Assembly: GCA_023213235.1 (NCBI GenBank)
Contig: CP096137.1
Coordinates: 569,587-633,586, forward strand
Direction of reading: 5' to 3'
Length of the DNA: 64,000 bases
Origin: Elusimicrobiota bacterium
GTDB lineage: Bacteria; Elusimicrobiota; Elusimicrobia; UBA1565; UBA9628
The notes below the pieces were generated by a model. That model worked only from the letters and a program-made list of their open reading frames with translations, searched no databases and was not told where the DNA came from. The translations under genes and the position numbers were made by a program. Positions within the stretch are counted from its first letter, which is position 1, and each line of letters begins with the position of its first letter. Positions 17,832 through 27,886 of the stretch are shown here, piece by piece.

Positions 17832-18017
17832 ATGGCCACCAAAGCGGAAGGCTATCGTTACGTCGAGGAACGCTCGCACGCCAAGAAGGCCAAGCGCGGC
17901 CGCAAGCCCGCCCGCGAGGCCCGTCCGGGACGCTCGGAGGCGCCTCGGATACTCGAGTCGTCGCGCACGCGCGGACAGGACATCCGCGTCAACCACCCGT
18001 ACCGCCCGCCCGTCTAG
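17832..18017 (+). CDS. Small basic protein, unknown
   Basis: 61 residues, about a third Arg or Lys, with no hydrophobic segment: ATKAEGYRYVEERSHAKKAK at the start and NHPYRPPV at the end. It has a strong GAGGAGG ribosome site 7 bases before the ATG, one of the clearest in the window, which argues for real expression. It could be a nucleic-acid or ribosome-associated protein by composition only. The TAG stop shares CTAG with the phospholipase D gene. Confidence 0.65.
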   Translation: MATKAEGYRYVEERSHAKKAKRGRKPAREARPGRSEAPRILESSRTRGQDIRVNHPYRPPV

Positions 18018-21000
18018 GATCCGGGCTGCTCGGAGGCCGGCACGACGAACTTCGGTTCGCGGCGGGGCGCCTTGGGCGCCTTGCCGCGGCTGAACATCTG
18101 CTCGAAGGAGAGCGCGAAGCGCGCGATCTCGTCGGCCTCGTCGAAGTAGTTGATGTTCTCGAAGCTCAGGGCCTCGGCGCGCGACGAGTAGTTGAAGGAG
18201 CCGCTGGCGAGCAGCTTCCCGTCGAAGAGGCCGAACTTGTTGTGCATCTTCTGGTAGCGCGGGTCGCGGCGGTCGTCCGGGCCGCGCAGCAGGCGCAGCT
18301 CGATGCCGTGCCACGCGAACCAGTCGTCGATCTTCGACTGCGCGGTCTGGCTCTTGTCCATGACGACGCGGACCTTGACGTCGCGCTCCTTGGCGCGCAG
18401 CAGCGCCTCGGCGATCGGCTGGGAGAAGAAGGAGAACATCGCGATCTCGATCGTCGCCTTCGAGGCGTCGATCGCGCGGACGAGCGCCTGCTCGATGCCC
18501 GCGTTCGGGGAAAACGCCTGCAGAGGGTAGCTCTCGCCGTTGAAGGAGATCGGAGTCTCCGTCTCCTGAGGAGGGTTCGGGGGCAGCGGCTTCTTCGCGC
18601 GGCCCGCCATCTCGGGCTCGAGGCCTTCGTCGTCGGCGAGCGCGCCCGTCCGGCCGTGGGCCTTGTCCCACGCCTTGTCCTGGGCCTCGGTCCACGCCTC
18701 GGTGCGCGCGAGCAGTTCGTCGAGCTTCTCGTGGTCGGGCTCCTCGGCCAGCGGATGCGAGCGCATGTACTCGAAGTAGCGCTGGTAGCCGGCGACCCTC
18801 TTCCTGTCCGTCGAGAAGAACATGTTCTCCCAGTGGTCGTCCTCGGACTGCTGGGTGAAATTGTAGGAGCCGAAGGAGGCGAGCGTCTCGTCGGCGATGA
18901 TGAACTTGTTGTGCATGATGCCGCCGAGGCGGCCCTTCAGGATGACGATGTCGAAGCCGCCGTCCTTGATGAGATCGACGATCATCTGCTTCGGCTTGCG
19001 CGGCGTGCCGTCGTCGTCGTAGCCCGTCGTGTAGACGTGGCTGCGGTCGAGCACGATCTCGATCTTGACGCCGCGCTTCTTCGCGCGCTGCAGGGCGTCC
19101 CAGATCCCCTGCTGGTTGAGCTCGTACATCGCGATGTGCAGGGTCTTGGCCGCGGAGTCGATCTGCTTGACCAGCTCCCGCTCGACGGGCTCGTTCGGGC
19201 GGATCGCGCTGACCGGGAACTCGACGCCGTTGAACGCGATGCGGCGGGCCGCCGGCAGCGCTCCCGGGCCCGGCTTGGCGGGCGGCGGCGGGCCCCGCGG
19301 CTGGAGCGCGGTCTCGCGCATCTGGGCGTCGGTCGGGATCTCGCCCTCGGGATAGGCCGGGGCGGTCGCCGCGATGTCGAACATGTGCTGGAACGTCTTG
19401 ACGAAGGCGGCGACGTCGGTCGCGTCGTCGAGGAAGTTCGCGTTCTCGAAGTTCGAGACGCCCGCGTTCTTGCTCGCGTTGCCGGAGCCCGTCTCGACGA
19501 GCTTGCCGTCGAAGATGAAGTACTTGTTGTGCATCTTCTCGGCGAGCGGGAAGTCGCTGTCCTCGCCGTGGGGGCCGCCCAGGATACGCACCTGGATTCC
19601 GCGGCGCTGGATCCAGCCGAGGAAGAGCTGCACGTGCTCGTGCTTGGTCTGGCTCTGGTCGGCGACGAGGCGCACCGGCACGCCGCGCTTGACGGCGCGC
19701 TCCATCGCGTCGATGATCTTGCGCGACGTGATGACGAAGGCCGCGACGTCGACGGAGACCTTCGACGCGTCGATCGCCTCGACGATCGAGTCCTCGAAGA
19801 GCTCGCCGGGGTTGAAGACCCACTTGGGCAGCGCGACGCCGTTGAAGGAGATGCCGCGCGCGAGATCCGACGGCGGCGGCGGGATGTCGAGCGTCCACTG
19901 CTTGTTCTCGGACTCGGCGACGGACACCGACAGCGCGCGCATGTGCGCCCAGGCCGCCTCGTAGGCGGCGACGCGGTCGGCCTCGGCGGTGAAGATCACG
20001 TTCTCGTAGTGGCTGGCCTCGGAGGTGTAGGTCCAGTTGTAGGAGCCGAAGTTCGCCATCTTGCCGTCGAACACCGCGAACTTGTGGTGGTTGATGCCGT
20101 ACTTCGACGGGCTGCCGAGGACGGTCACGTCGACGCCGCGGCGGATCAGCGCCCAGATCTGCTCGCTGCGGTAGCGCTCGTAGTCGGCGTCGGGCTCGTT
20201 GCGCGGGTTGACGCTCGTGTCGCAGAGGATGACCTCGACCTTCACGCCTCGCGTCTTCGCGGCGAGCAGGGCCTTGAGGATGCCGCGCGAGGTGAACTCG
20301 TAGAGCGCGATCTTGATCGACTCCCTCGAGCTCTCGATCGCCTTCACGAGCTGGGTCTCGACGGGCTCGTTCGGGCGGAACGCGACGGACGGGAAGGTCT
20401 GGCCGTTGAACTCGACGGCGCGCGACGACGTCGGGCCTCCGCCGTCGTCGCCGGTTTCGGCGGGCGGCGGCGTCTTGACGCGGCCGAGCGGGTGGAACGC
20501 GCCCTCGGTCAGCCCGGCGAGGACGCTGGAGACGGCCGACATTACCGAGCGCGCTCCGTCGAAGAAGCGGTTCGACGACGACGGCGCCTGCTCGACGGGG
20601 GCGTCCTGCGGGGCGGCGGCCCGGCCGTCTTCGCCCTTCAGCTGGTCGAGGGCGTTCTTCGGGAGCTCGGGCTCGCCGTCCTCGGGCTTTGACGCGGCGG
20701 CCTTGACGGGCGAGAGCGCCGCGGGAACGGCGGCCGGGATCGCCGAGGCGGGCAAGGCCTTCGACGCCGCGGGCGCGGCGGGCGCGAGGGCTGCGGGCAC
20801 GAGCGAGACGGCGGACGCCGAGGGGGCGGCGAGCGAGGGAACCGTCAGCGACGGGATCGACAGCGAGGGGCGGCGAGGCCGCCGCCGAGCGCGGGAGCCT
20901 GGATCGTCCCGGCGGCGCCGCTCGCGCCGGCGCCGGGCGACCCGGGAACGGCGACGCGGACCGTCTGGGCGAAGACCGGTCCGGGACCGGCGACGATGAG

Positions 21001-21030
21001 GGCGAGGAGCAACCGCCGCATTCGGCGCAT
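18014..21030 (-). CDS. Secreted protein with four phospholipase D (HKD) domains
   Basis: About 1005 residues after repair. A signal peptide (RRLLLALIVAGPGPVFA) is followed by QTVRV and about 150 residues rich in Pro, Ala and Ser. Then come four PLD-like units, each opened by a FNGxxFP...PNEPVExxLV segment and each with an HKD motif: HHKFAVFDGK (about residue 315), HNKYFIFDGK (500), HNKFIIADET (705) and HNKFGLFDGK (930). PLD enzymes need two HKD motifs per active site, so two intramolecular pairs are possible. Phosphodiester bonds in nucleic acid or phospholipid are the likely target, outside the cytoplasm. One base added to the G4 run at 20867-20870 joins the signal peptide to the rest. It follows the PpiC gene. 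Confidence 0.85.
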
Positions 21031-21037
21031 CGGCTCC

Positions 21038-21043
21038 AGTATA
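21038..21043 (-). promoter_or_regulatory. -10 box of the phospholipase D gene
   Basis: TATACT on the reverse strand lies 7 bases before the ATG at 21030. The intervening GGAG could in principle serve as a ribosome site but is too close to the start. Confidence 0.4.
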
Positions 21044-21111
21044 GCCCGCTCTCCCCTATATAGTCAGGAGCGTAGGGCCCAACGGGCTCCGGACAGAGGG
21101 CCCGCGGCGGC

Positions 21112-21129
21112 CCGGGCCATAGGGCCCGG
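21112..21129 (-). terminator. Hairpin after the PpiC gene
   Basis: CCGGGCC-ATAG-GGCCCGG forms a 7-bp perfect stem directly after the stop codon. There is no U-run. The surrounding 60 bases contain further GGGCCC copies, so the whole gap to 21031 is palindrome-rich. Confidence 0.4.
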
Positions 21130-22010
21130 CTACTTCTTTCTGGGGGCGCCGAGCTGGGCGGGCGTCTCGATCTTGGCTTTGCGCCGCAGCTCGAGGAGGT
21201 AGGGCGCCGAGGCGTCCTTGATCTTCTCGCCGAGCAGCATCTCGCGCAGGTCGTCCTTGACCTCGGCGAAGACGGCGGGCGCCGCGGCCCGCTTCTCGAC
21301 GACCTGCAGGACGTGCTGGCCGCGCGGGCCGGGCACGATCTTCACCTCGCCGGCCTTCATCGCGAACGCGACGGCGTCGATCTCCGGCGGGAGCATGCCG
21401 CGCGAGACGAACCCGTAGTCGCCGCCGGCCGCCTTGCCGCTGGCCGCGATGGACTTCTCGCGGGCGAGCGTCGAGAAGTCCGCGCCGCCCTTGACCTTCG
21501 CGACGATGTCGGCCGCTTCCTTCTCGTCCTTGACGAGGATGTGGCGCAGGTGGGCGGCCTCGGGCTTGCCGAGCTTGTCCTTGTTCGAGTCGAAGGCCTT
21601 CTTGAGGTCGTCGTCGGAGACCTTGACGCCCTTCGCGTCGGCGACGAGGCGCTCGCGCACGATCTCCTCGGCGAGGTCCTCCTTGACCTTGGCGACCGTC
21701 GTGCCGGCCTGCTCGAGCTGGCTGACGAGCAGCTCGCGGCTGCCGAACTGCGCCTGCAGGCGCGCGAAGCGGCGGTCGACCTCGGCGTCGGGCGCCGTCA
21801 GCTTGCGCGCGGCCGCGGCCTGGCGCAGGAGCAGCTCGTCGATCATCTCCTCGAGAGTCTGCGAGCCGTAGCGCTTCCAGAGGCGGTCGAGCACCTCGGA
21901 CTGCCGGATGGGCGTGCCGTTGACGCGCACCACGTCGAAATCGCCGGGAACGGCGGCGGCGCGGGCGAGGGGGCGGCGGCGAGCAGGGCGGCGGCGAGGG
22001 CGTGACGCAT
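21130..22010 (-). CDS. Periplasmic PpiC/SurA-type peptidyl-prolyl isomerase
   Basis: About 293 residues: a signal peptide (RHALAAALLAAA), a SurA-like N-terminal helical region containing VRVNGTPIRQSEVLDRLW, and one parvulin domain (about residues 160-255) with LRHILVKDEKEAADIV, GGDYGFVSRGMLPPE and GQHVLQVVEK. Such proteins chaperone exported and outer-membrane proteins. The signal peptide and the rest are in different frames; one base added to the G5 run at 21969-21973 joins them. The ATG at 22010 has an AAAGGAGAG ribosome site. It precedes the secreted phospholipase D gene, which may be a client. Confidence 0.85.
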
Positions 22011-22039
22011 GGACTCTCCTTTAATAGTGCGTGAGATGA

Positions 22040-22045
22040 TATAAT
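22040..22045 (+). promoter_or_regulatory. -10 box upstream of the DUF971 operon
   Basis: A perfect TATAAT lies 19 bases before the ATG at 22065. The short leader has no ribosome-binding sequence. The AT-rich patch at 22020-22055 probably also carries the divergent PpiC promoter. Confidence 0.5.
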
Positions 22046-22064
22046 AAAATTTCGGAACACCGCG

Positions 22065-22400
22065 ATGCTCAACTTCACGCCCCGCTCCATCGAGAAGGTC
22101 GAGGACGCCCGCCTTCGCATCATCTGGGACGACGGCCACACGACCGAGCTGCCGTTCTCGATCCTGCGGCGCCAGTGCCCGTGCGCGAACTGCAAGGACG
22201 AGTGGACGGGCGAGCAGCTGCTCGATCCCGCCGCGGTCCCCGAGGAGCTCGGCGCCTCGCGCGCCGACGTCGTCGGCAACTACGCCCTGAGCTTCTCCTT
22301 CACCGACGGGCACGGCACCGGCATCTACACCTTCGAGATGCTGCGCAAGCTGTGCCGCTGCAAGGACTGCGCCTACCACCCCGGCTCGGAGACGAACTGA
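22065..22400 (+). CDS. DUF971-domain protein
   Basis: 111 residues forming a complete DUF971 domain, the small unit also found at the N-terminus of gamma-butyrobetaine hydroxylases. RRQCPCANC and LCRCKDCAYH carry cysteines that may bind zinc or an iron-sulfur cluster. Stand-alone bacterial members often sit beside Mrp/ApbC-type genes; here the partner is tryptophanase. Its stop (TGATG) overlaps the tryptophanase start by one base, so the two are coupled. The exact role is unknown. Confidence 0.85.
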   Translation: MLNFTPRSIEKVEDARLRIIWDDGHTTELPFSILRRQCPCANCKDEWTGEQLLDPAAVPEELGASRADVVGNYALSFSFTDGHGTGIYTFEMLRKLCRCKDCAYHPGSETN

Positions 22401-23788
22401 TGCACGACGGGTGGAAGACGATCATCGAGCCGTTCAAGATCAAGACCGTGGAGCCGCTCGGATTCACGACGCGGCCGGAGCGCGAGAAGGCGCTGCGCGA
22501 CGCGGACTACAACCTCTTCGCCGTGCCCGCGGACAAGGTTCTCATCGACCTGCTGACCGACTCCGGGACGTCCGCGATGTCCGCCGAGCAATGGGCGGCG
22601 ATGATGCGCGGCGACGAGTCTTACGCCGGCGCGCGCAGCTTCTACGTCCTCGAGAAGGCCGTGCGCGACCTCACGGGACTCAAGAACGTGATGCCCGTCC
22701 ACCAGGGCCGCGCGGCCGAGCGGGTGCTGTTCTCCGTCGTCGGCGGACCCGGAAGGATCGTGCTGTCCAACTCGCACTTCGACACGACGCGCGCCAACGT
22801 CGAGGCCTCCGGCGCCGAGGCGATCGACCTGCCCGTCCCCGAGGCGCTCGACTTCGCCGCGCCCGGCGACTTCAAGGGCGACATCGACCTCGCCGCCCTC
22901 GAGGCCAAGCTGCGCGGCCCCGACGGCCGGCGCGTCACGATGATCGTCATGACGCTGACGAACAACTCCCTCGGCGGCCAGCCCGTGTCGATGGGCAACC
23001 TGCGCGCGACGGCCGAGATCGCGAAGCACTATAAGATACCGCTCTTCCTCGACATCGCGCGCTTCGCCGAGAACGCGTGGTTCATCAAGCGCCGCGAAGC
23101 CGGCTACGCGACGCGCCCGGTGCGCGAGATCGTCCGCGAGATGTTCTCCTACGCCGACGGCTGCTGGATGAGCTCGAAGAAGGACGCGTTCGTCAACATC
23201 GGCGGCTTCCTCGCCCTCAACGACGAGGAGTGGACCGCGAAGGCGCGCGAGATCCTCATCCTCGGCGAGGGCTTCACGACGTACGGCGGCCTCGCGGGCC
23301 GCGACCTCGAGGCGCTGGCCGTCGGCCTGCGCGAGGTGCTCGACGAGCACTACCTCGAGTACCGCATCCGCTCGATCGAGTACCTCGGCGACGGCCTGAG
23401 GAAGGCCGGCGTTCCCATCGTGGAGCCGCCGGGCGGCCACGCCGTCTATCTCGACGCCGCGCGCCTGCTGCCCCACATCCCGCCGTCGGGCTACCCGGCG
23501 CAGGCGCTCGCCTGCGAGCTCTATCTGACCGCCGGGATCCGCTCGGTGGAGATCGGCTCGCTGATGTTCGGCGTCCGCGAGAACGGGGGCTTCAAGCCCG
23601 CCCGCATGGAGCTCGTGCGCCTCGCGATTCCGCGCCGCGTCTACACCCAGAGCCACGTCGACTTCCTCATCGAGGTCGTCGCCGACGTCGCCAAGCGGGC
23701 GAAGTCCATCCGCCCGCTGCGGCTGCTGTCGGCGTCGCCCCGCCTGGCCCATTTCACGGCGAAGCTCGCCCCGGAGGCCGTCGCTTGA
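22400..23788 (+). CDS. tnaA: Tryptophanase (tryptophan indole-lyase)
   Basis: 462 residues, the usual length for this PLP-dependent beta-eliminating lyase, which converts L-tryptophan to indole, pyruvate and ammonia. The PLP lysine is in SSKKDAFVNIGG (second Lys, about residue 261). Tyrosine phenol-lyase is the close relative, but its substrate-binding Arg in a MERG segment is replaced here by VEIGS, as in tryptophanases. The C-terminal IPRRVYTQSHVDF and AHFTAKL match the family. It overlaps DUF971 upstream and the histidine kinase downstream. Whether it acts on Trp alone cannot be decided from sequence. Confidence 0.88.
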   Translation: MHDGWKTIIEPFKIKTVEPLGFTTRPEREKALRDADYNLFAVPADKVLIDLLTDSGTSAMSAEQWAAMMRGDESYAGARSFYVLEKAVRDLTGLKNVMPVHQGRAAERVLFSVVGGPGRIVLSNSHFDTTRANVEASGAEAIDLPVPEALDFAAPGDFKGDIDLAALEAKLRGPDGRRVTMIVMTLTNNSLGGQPVSMGNLRATAEIAKHYKIPLFLDIARFAENAWFIKRREAGYATRPVREIVREMFSYADGCWMSSKKDAFVNIGGFLALNDEEWTAKAREILILGEGFTTYGGLAGRDLEALAVGLREVLDEHYLEYRIRSIEYLGDGLRKAGVPIVEPPGGHAVYLDAARLLPHIPPSGYPAQALACELYLTAGIRSVEIGSLMFGVRENGGFKPARMELVRLAIPRRVYTQSHVDFLIEVVADVAKRAKSIRPLRLLSASPRLAHFTAKLAPEAVA

Positions 23789-25905
23789 ACCCGAAGGGGC
23801 GCGTGCTGCTCGTCGGCGCCGACCCGGTCCTCGTCAACGAGATGGCCCCGTCGATGATCGGCCGCGAGTTCGAGCTCGTGACCTCGCAGGACGCCAAGGC
23901 CGCCGGCGTGCGCCTGGCGACCGAGTCGTTCTCCGCCGTCGTCCTCGACGCCGCGCGCGTCCCGCCGGCCGACCGCGAGGCGATGGCCAAGCTGCAGAAG
24001 GAGCGCGGCGGCTTCGCGCTGTTCATGCTCGAGCCCCCGGCGAACCTCTCGCCGATGCAGCCCCTGCCGCTGCGGCGCCTCATGTGGCCCCTGCCGCCGG
24101 GCTTCCTCGACCAGGTCCGCGCCGTCGAGGTCCCGGTCGTCTTCCTCGCCGAGCAGACCCTCTACATCACGCAGGGCATCCAGAACGAGCTGCGCCGCGC
24201 CGGCGTGGCCTTCATCCAGATGGAGTCGCCCGTCGGCGCCGTCGAGATGCTCGCCGAGCAGGCCCGGCTCGCCGACGAGCAGAAGCGCGAGCGCGAGGCG
24301 AGCAAGCCGAAGGCCGCCGGGTTCTGGGAGAAGCTCGCCGGCAAGGAGGAGGAGCGCCTCCCCGAGCAGGCGATGCTCGGCAAGGTCGCCGTCATCCGCT
24401 TCAGCCAGACCTGGGCCGACGCCGTCGCGCTCGACGCGAAGCTGCGGCAGACGATCCCGACGGCCGTCGCGTACGCGGTCACCACGCTCGACCCCGTGCG
24501 TTCCGCCGTCGCCGCGGTCAAGGGCGGCGCGCCCGCCGTCCTGCCGCGCGAGGCCGCGACGCGCGTGGCCGAGATCCTGACCGACGGCCTCTCGGCCGCC
24601 CGCACCGGCGCGCGCGAAAAGGAGCGCGTCCTCATCGTCGACAACGACATCCCGACCGTCTCGCGCCTCTCCGAGGCGCTGCTCTCGCTCGGCTACGAGG
24701 TCGAGACGACGAACGACGGCGACGAGGCGCAGAAGCTCATCCAGAAGAAGCCCTTCCACCTCGCGGCTCTCGGCGGCTCGGCGATCGAGACGGCGAGCGC
24801 GGCCAAGGCGACGGGCGTGCGCCTCGCGCTGAAGATGCGCGAGGTCGACAAGAACCTCTGCATCATCCTCATGATGGACCAGTTCCCGGTCCAGGAGGCG
24901 CTCAAGGGCGTCACGCGCGCCGTCGAGCTCGGCCTCGACGACGCGCTGCTCAAGCCGATCGAGGCCTCGCGCATGGTGCTCTCGATCCAGCGCGCGCTCG
25001 AAAAGCGCTTCCTGCGCCTCGACAACGACCGCCTGCGCAAGGAGGCCGAGGAGTCGGCCAAGAAGCTCGCCGAGGTCAACGGCTTCCAGACGAAGTTCTT
25101 CGCGACGGTCGCGCACGACGTCAAGAACCCTCTGACCGCGATTCTCGGCTACTCGGAAGTGCTGGGCATGCGCCTCAAGGACAAGCCCGACGAGCTCAAG
25201 TGCGCCTCGCACATCCACAACGCGGCCAAGACCTTGAACCTGCTCGTCTCCGATCTCGTCGACCTCGCCGCCATCGAGTCCGGCAAGCTGCGCGTCGAGA
25301 TCGGCGCGATGGACCTCGCGTCCGTGATCTCCGAGGTGAAGTCCCGCGTCGACGTCGTCGCGGGCCGCAAGCAGATCCAGTTCTCCTCCGCCCTGCCCGC
25401 CGTCGTGCCGCCGCTCCAGGGCGACCCGAACCGCATCGGCCAGGTCATCCAGAACCTCAGCACCAACGCCATCCAGTACACGAAGGAAGGCGGCAAGGTC
25501 ACGATCGAGGTCCAGGTCCAGCCCGAGTGGGTGATCGTCGGCGTGCGCGACACCGGCATCGGCATCTCGAAAGAAGACCTGCCCCGCGTGTGGGAGCGCT
25601 TCTTCCAGACGAAGGAGGCGCAGACGATGCGCAAGGCCGGCTTCGGCCTCGGCCTGAAGATCTCGCGCGAGATCGTGCAGATGCACGGCGGCGACATGGG
25701 CATCGAGTCCGAACTCGGCGTCGGCTCGTTCTTCTACTTCAAGCTCCCGGTCCCGAAGGCCGCCGCCGCCCCCGCGGCGCCGGCGGCTCCGGCCCCGACG
25801 ATGATCCGCCAGATCCAGCCGCCGCCCGCGACCCAGCCCCCGGCGCCTTCCGCGCCGCCGGCCCCGCCCGCGGCTCCGCCGCCGCCCGCCGCGCCGGGGA
25901 CCTGA
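23785..25905 (+). CDS. Histidine kinase with degenerate N-terminal receiver domains
   Basis: 706 residues, cytoplasmic. Residues 1-120 and about 275-400 look like receiver (CheY-like) domains: RVLLVGADPVLV and RVLIVDNDIPTVSRL. The second lacks an aspartate where the phosphoacceptor should be (HLAALGGSA), and the first is poorly conserved. HisKA follows with FFATVAHDVKNPL (His about 444), then a HATPase with NLSTNAIQYT, DTGIGIS and GFGLGLKIS. The last 50 residues are Pro/Ala-rich. The TTG start at 23785 overlaps the tnaA stop (TTGA). It is probably an active kinase driven by intracellular partners. No response regulator is beside it; the HD-GYP at the end of the run has no receiver. Confidence 0.82.
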   Translation: MNPKGRVLLVGADPVLVNEMAPSMIGREFELVTSQDAKAAGVRLATESFSAVVLDAARVPPADREAMAKLQKERGGFALFMLEPPANLSPMQPLPLRRLMWPLPPGFLDQVRAVEVPVVFLAEQTLYITQGIQNELRRAGVAFIQMESPVGAVEMLAEQARLADEQKREREASKPKAAGFWEKLAGKEEERLPEQAMLGKVAVIRFSQTWADAVALDAKLRQTIPTAVAYAVTTLDPVRSAVAAVKGGAPAVLPREAATRVAEILTDGLSAARTGAREKERVLIVDNDIPTVSRLSEALLSLGYEVETTNDGDEAQKLIQKKPFHLAALGGSAIETASAAKATGVRLALKMREVDKNLCIILMMDQFPVQEALKGVTRAVELGLDDALLKPIEASRMVLSIQRALEKRFLRLDNDRLRKEAEESAKKLAEVNGFQTKFFATVAHDVKNPLTAILGYSEVLGMRLKDKPDELKCASHIHNAAKTLNLLVSDLVDLAAIESGKLRVEIGAMDLASVISEVKSRVDVVAGRKQIQFSSALPAVVPPLQGDPNRIGQVIQNLSTNAIQYTKEGGKVTIEVQVQPEWVIVGVRDTGIGISKEDLPRVWERFFQTKEAQTMRKAGFGLGLKISREIVQMHGGDMGIESELGVGSFFYFKLPVPKAAAAPAAPAAPAPTMIRQIQPPPATQPPAPSAPPAPPAAPPPPAAPGT

Positions 25906-27886
25906 TGCGCCTCGAGGCCCTGCGGGCCCGGGTCGCGCCGGGCTCGCTCCTGTCTTCTCCCGCCGAGCTCTCCGTCTACTCCTACGACGGGGCCCTCGAC
26001 CGGGCCAAGCCCGACGCCGTGCTCGTCGCGCGCTCCGCGGAGGACGTGCGCCGCGCGGTGCAGTGGTGCGCCGCCGCGAAGGTCCCGTTCGTCGCGCGCG
26101 GCGCGGGCACCAACCTCTCGGGCGGCTGCATCCCGCTGCGCGGCGGCCTCGTGATCTCGCTCGCGCGCCTGAACCGCATCCTGTCGCTCGACGCCGCGGG
26201 CCGCGTCGCCTGCGTCGAGCCCGGCGTCGTGAACCTCGACCTCCAGAAGGAGGCGGAGAAGGTCGGCCTCTTCTACGCGCCGGACCCCGCGAGCTTCAAG
26301 GTCTCCACGATCGGCGGCAATGCCGCCGAGAACGCGGGCGGCCCACGGTGCCTCAAGTACGGCACGACGACGAACCACGTGCTCGCCGCCGAGGCGGTCA
26401 TGCCGGACGGGACCGTCGCCAAATTCTCCCTGGAGGACGACGGCCCCGAGGTGCTGAGCCTCTTGATCGGCGCGGAGGGCACGCTCGGGATCCTCACCAA
26501 GCTCTGGGTCCGGCTCACGCCGCTGCCGGAGGAGACGCGCACGATCCTCTCCGGCTTCCCGTCGATCGACTCGGCGATCGCCTGCGTGTCGGCCATCGTC
26601 GCGGCGGGCGTGGTCCCGCGGTGTCTCGAGGCGATGGACCGCCCGACCGTCGAGTCCGTCGAGGTCGGCCGCGACCTCGGCTATCCGAAGGACCCCGCCG
26701 TCCTGCTCATCGAGGTCGACGGCACGCGCGCGGAGTGCGCGCGCGACGCAGCCGAGGTCGAGCGCCTGTGCCGGGAATCCGGCGCGGCCTCGACTCGCAC
26801 GGCCGCCGACCCGGCCGAGCGCGAGCGCCTGTGGGAGGGCCGCCGCGGCGCCTACGCCGCGCTCGCCCGCCTGGCGCCCAACGTCCTCGTCGAGGACGGC
26901 GTCGTGCCGCGCGACCGGCTTCCCGACGTCGTGCGCCGCATCCAGGAGATCTCCGCCAGGCACGGCGTGAAGGCCTACCTCCTCTTCCACGCCGGCGACG
27001 GCAACATCCACCCGAACATCGCCTACGACGAGCGCGACGCCGCCGAGACCGCGCGCGTGAAGGCCGCGGGCCACGAGATTCTCCAGGCCTGCGTCGAGCT
27101 CGGCGGCTCGCTCTCCGGCGAGCACGGCATCGGCCTCGACAAGCGCGACGCGATGGCGTGGCTGTTTACGCCCGAGACGCTCGCCCTGTTCCGGCGCGTC
27201 AAGCGCGCCTTCGACCCGGACTCTCTCGCCAATCCCGACAAACTCTTCCCGCTGCCGGGCGCCGGCGCCGGCAAGCCGTTCTCGCGTCCGGCGCCGCCGC
27301 CGCTCTCGGAGTACGCCGCCCTGCTCGTCGACAAGGTCAAATCCTCGGGCTCGGCGCCGCTGCGCGTGCGCGGCGCCTCGACGCGCCTGAAGACGCCGTC
27401 GCCCGAGGGGACGGTCGAGCTTTTGACGACGGGCCTCGGCCGGATCATCGACATCGACCGCCGCAACTACACGCTCACGACCGAGACGGGCGTCTCCGTG
27501 CACGCGCTGCACCGCGAACTCGAGAGCCAGGGGTGTTCGTGCGCTTCCCGAAAACCGGCGGCACCGTCGGCGGCCTGCTCGCGACGCGCCCGTGGGCGGG
27601 CCTGCGCGAGGACATCCTCGGCATGCGCGTCCTCCTGTCCAGCGGCGAGGTCGTCGAGCTCGGCGGCAAGGTCGTCAAGAACGTCGCGGGCTACGACCTC
27701 TCGCGCTTCCTGCTCGGCTCGTGGGGGGCCTGCGGAGTCATCCTCGAGGTCACGCTCAAGCTCCACGCTCGGCCCGCCGGCGTTTCGGACCCCTGGGCGG
27801 TCTCCGCCGGGCCGGCGTACTCGCCGTGGGCGCGGAAGGCCGCTGACGCCTTCGATCCGGCCGGCCGTTTCGCGGAGCTCCGGTGA
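25905..27886 (+). CDS. Glycolate oxidase GlcD-GlcE fusion (FAD-linked oxidase)
   Basis: About 660 residues. Residues 1-460 are a GlcD/D-lactate dehydrogenase-type flavoprotein: FAD-binding PFVARGAGTNLSGGCIPLRG and the C-terminal domain with FHAGDGNIHPN and SLSGEHGIGLDKR. Residues about 470-660 are a second FAD-binding unit like GlcE, with LRVRGASTRLK, KTGGTVGGLLATRPWAG and VVKNVAGYDLSRFLLGSWG. GlcD, GlcE and GlcF are usually three proteins that oxidise glycolate or lactate and pass electrons to the quinone pool. The frame breaks within the GlcE part; one base added to the G4 run at 27530-27533 gives ESQGVFVRFPKTGG. The gene overlaps both neighbours. The substrate (glycolate or another 2-hydroxy acid) is not settled. 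Confidence 0.85.

Noticed and set aside
22400..23788. Tyrosine phenol-lyase
   Set aside because: The Arg of the MERG segment that binds the phenol substrate is absent; VEIGS matches tryptophanase.
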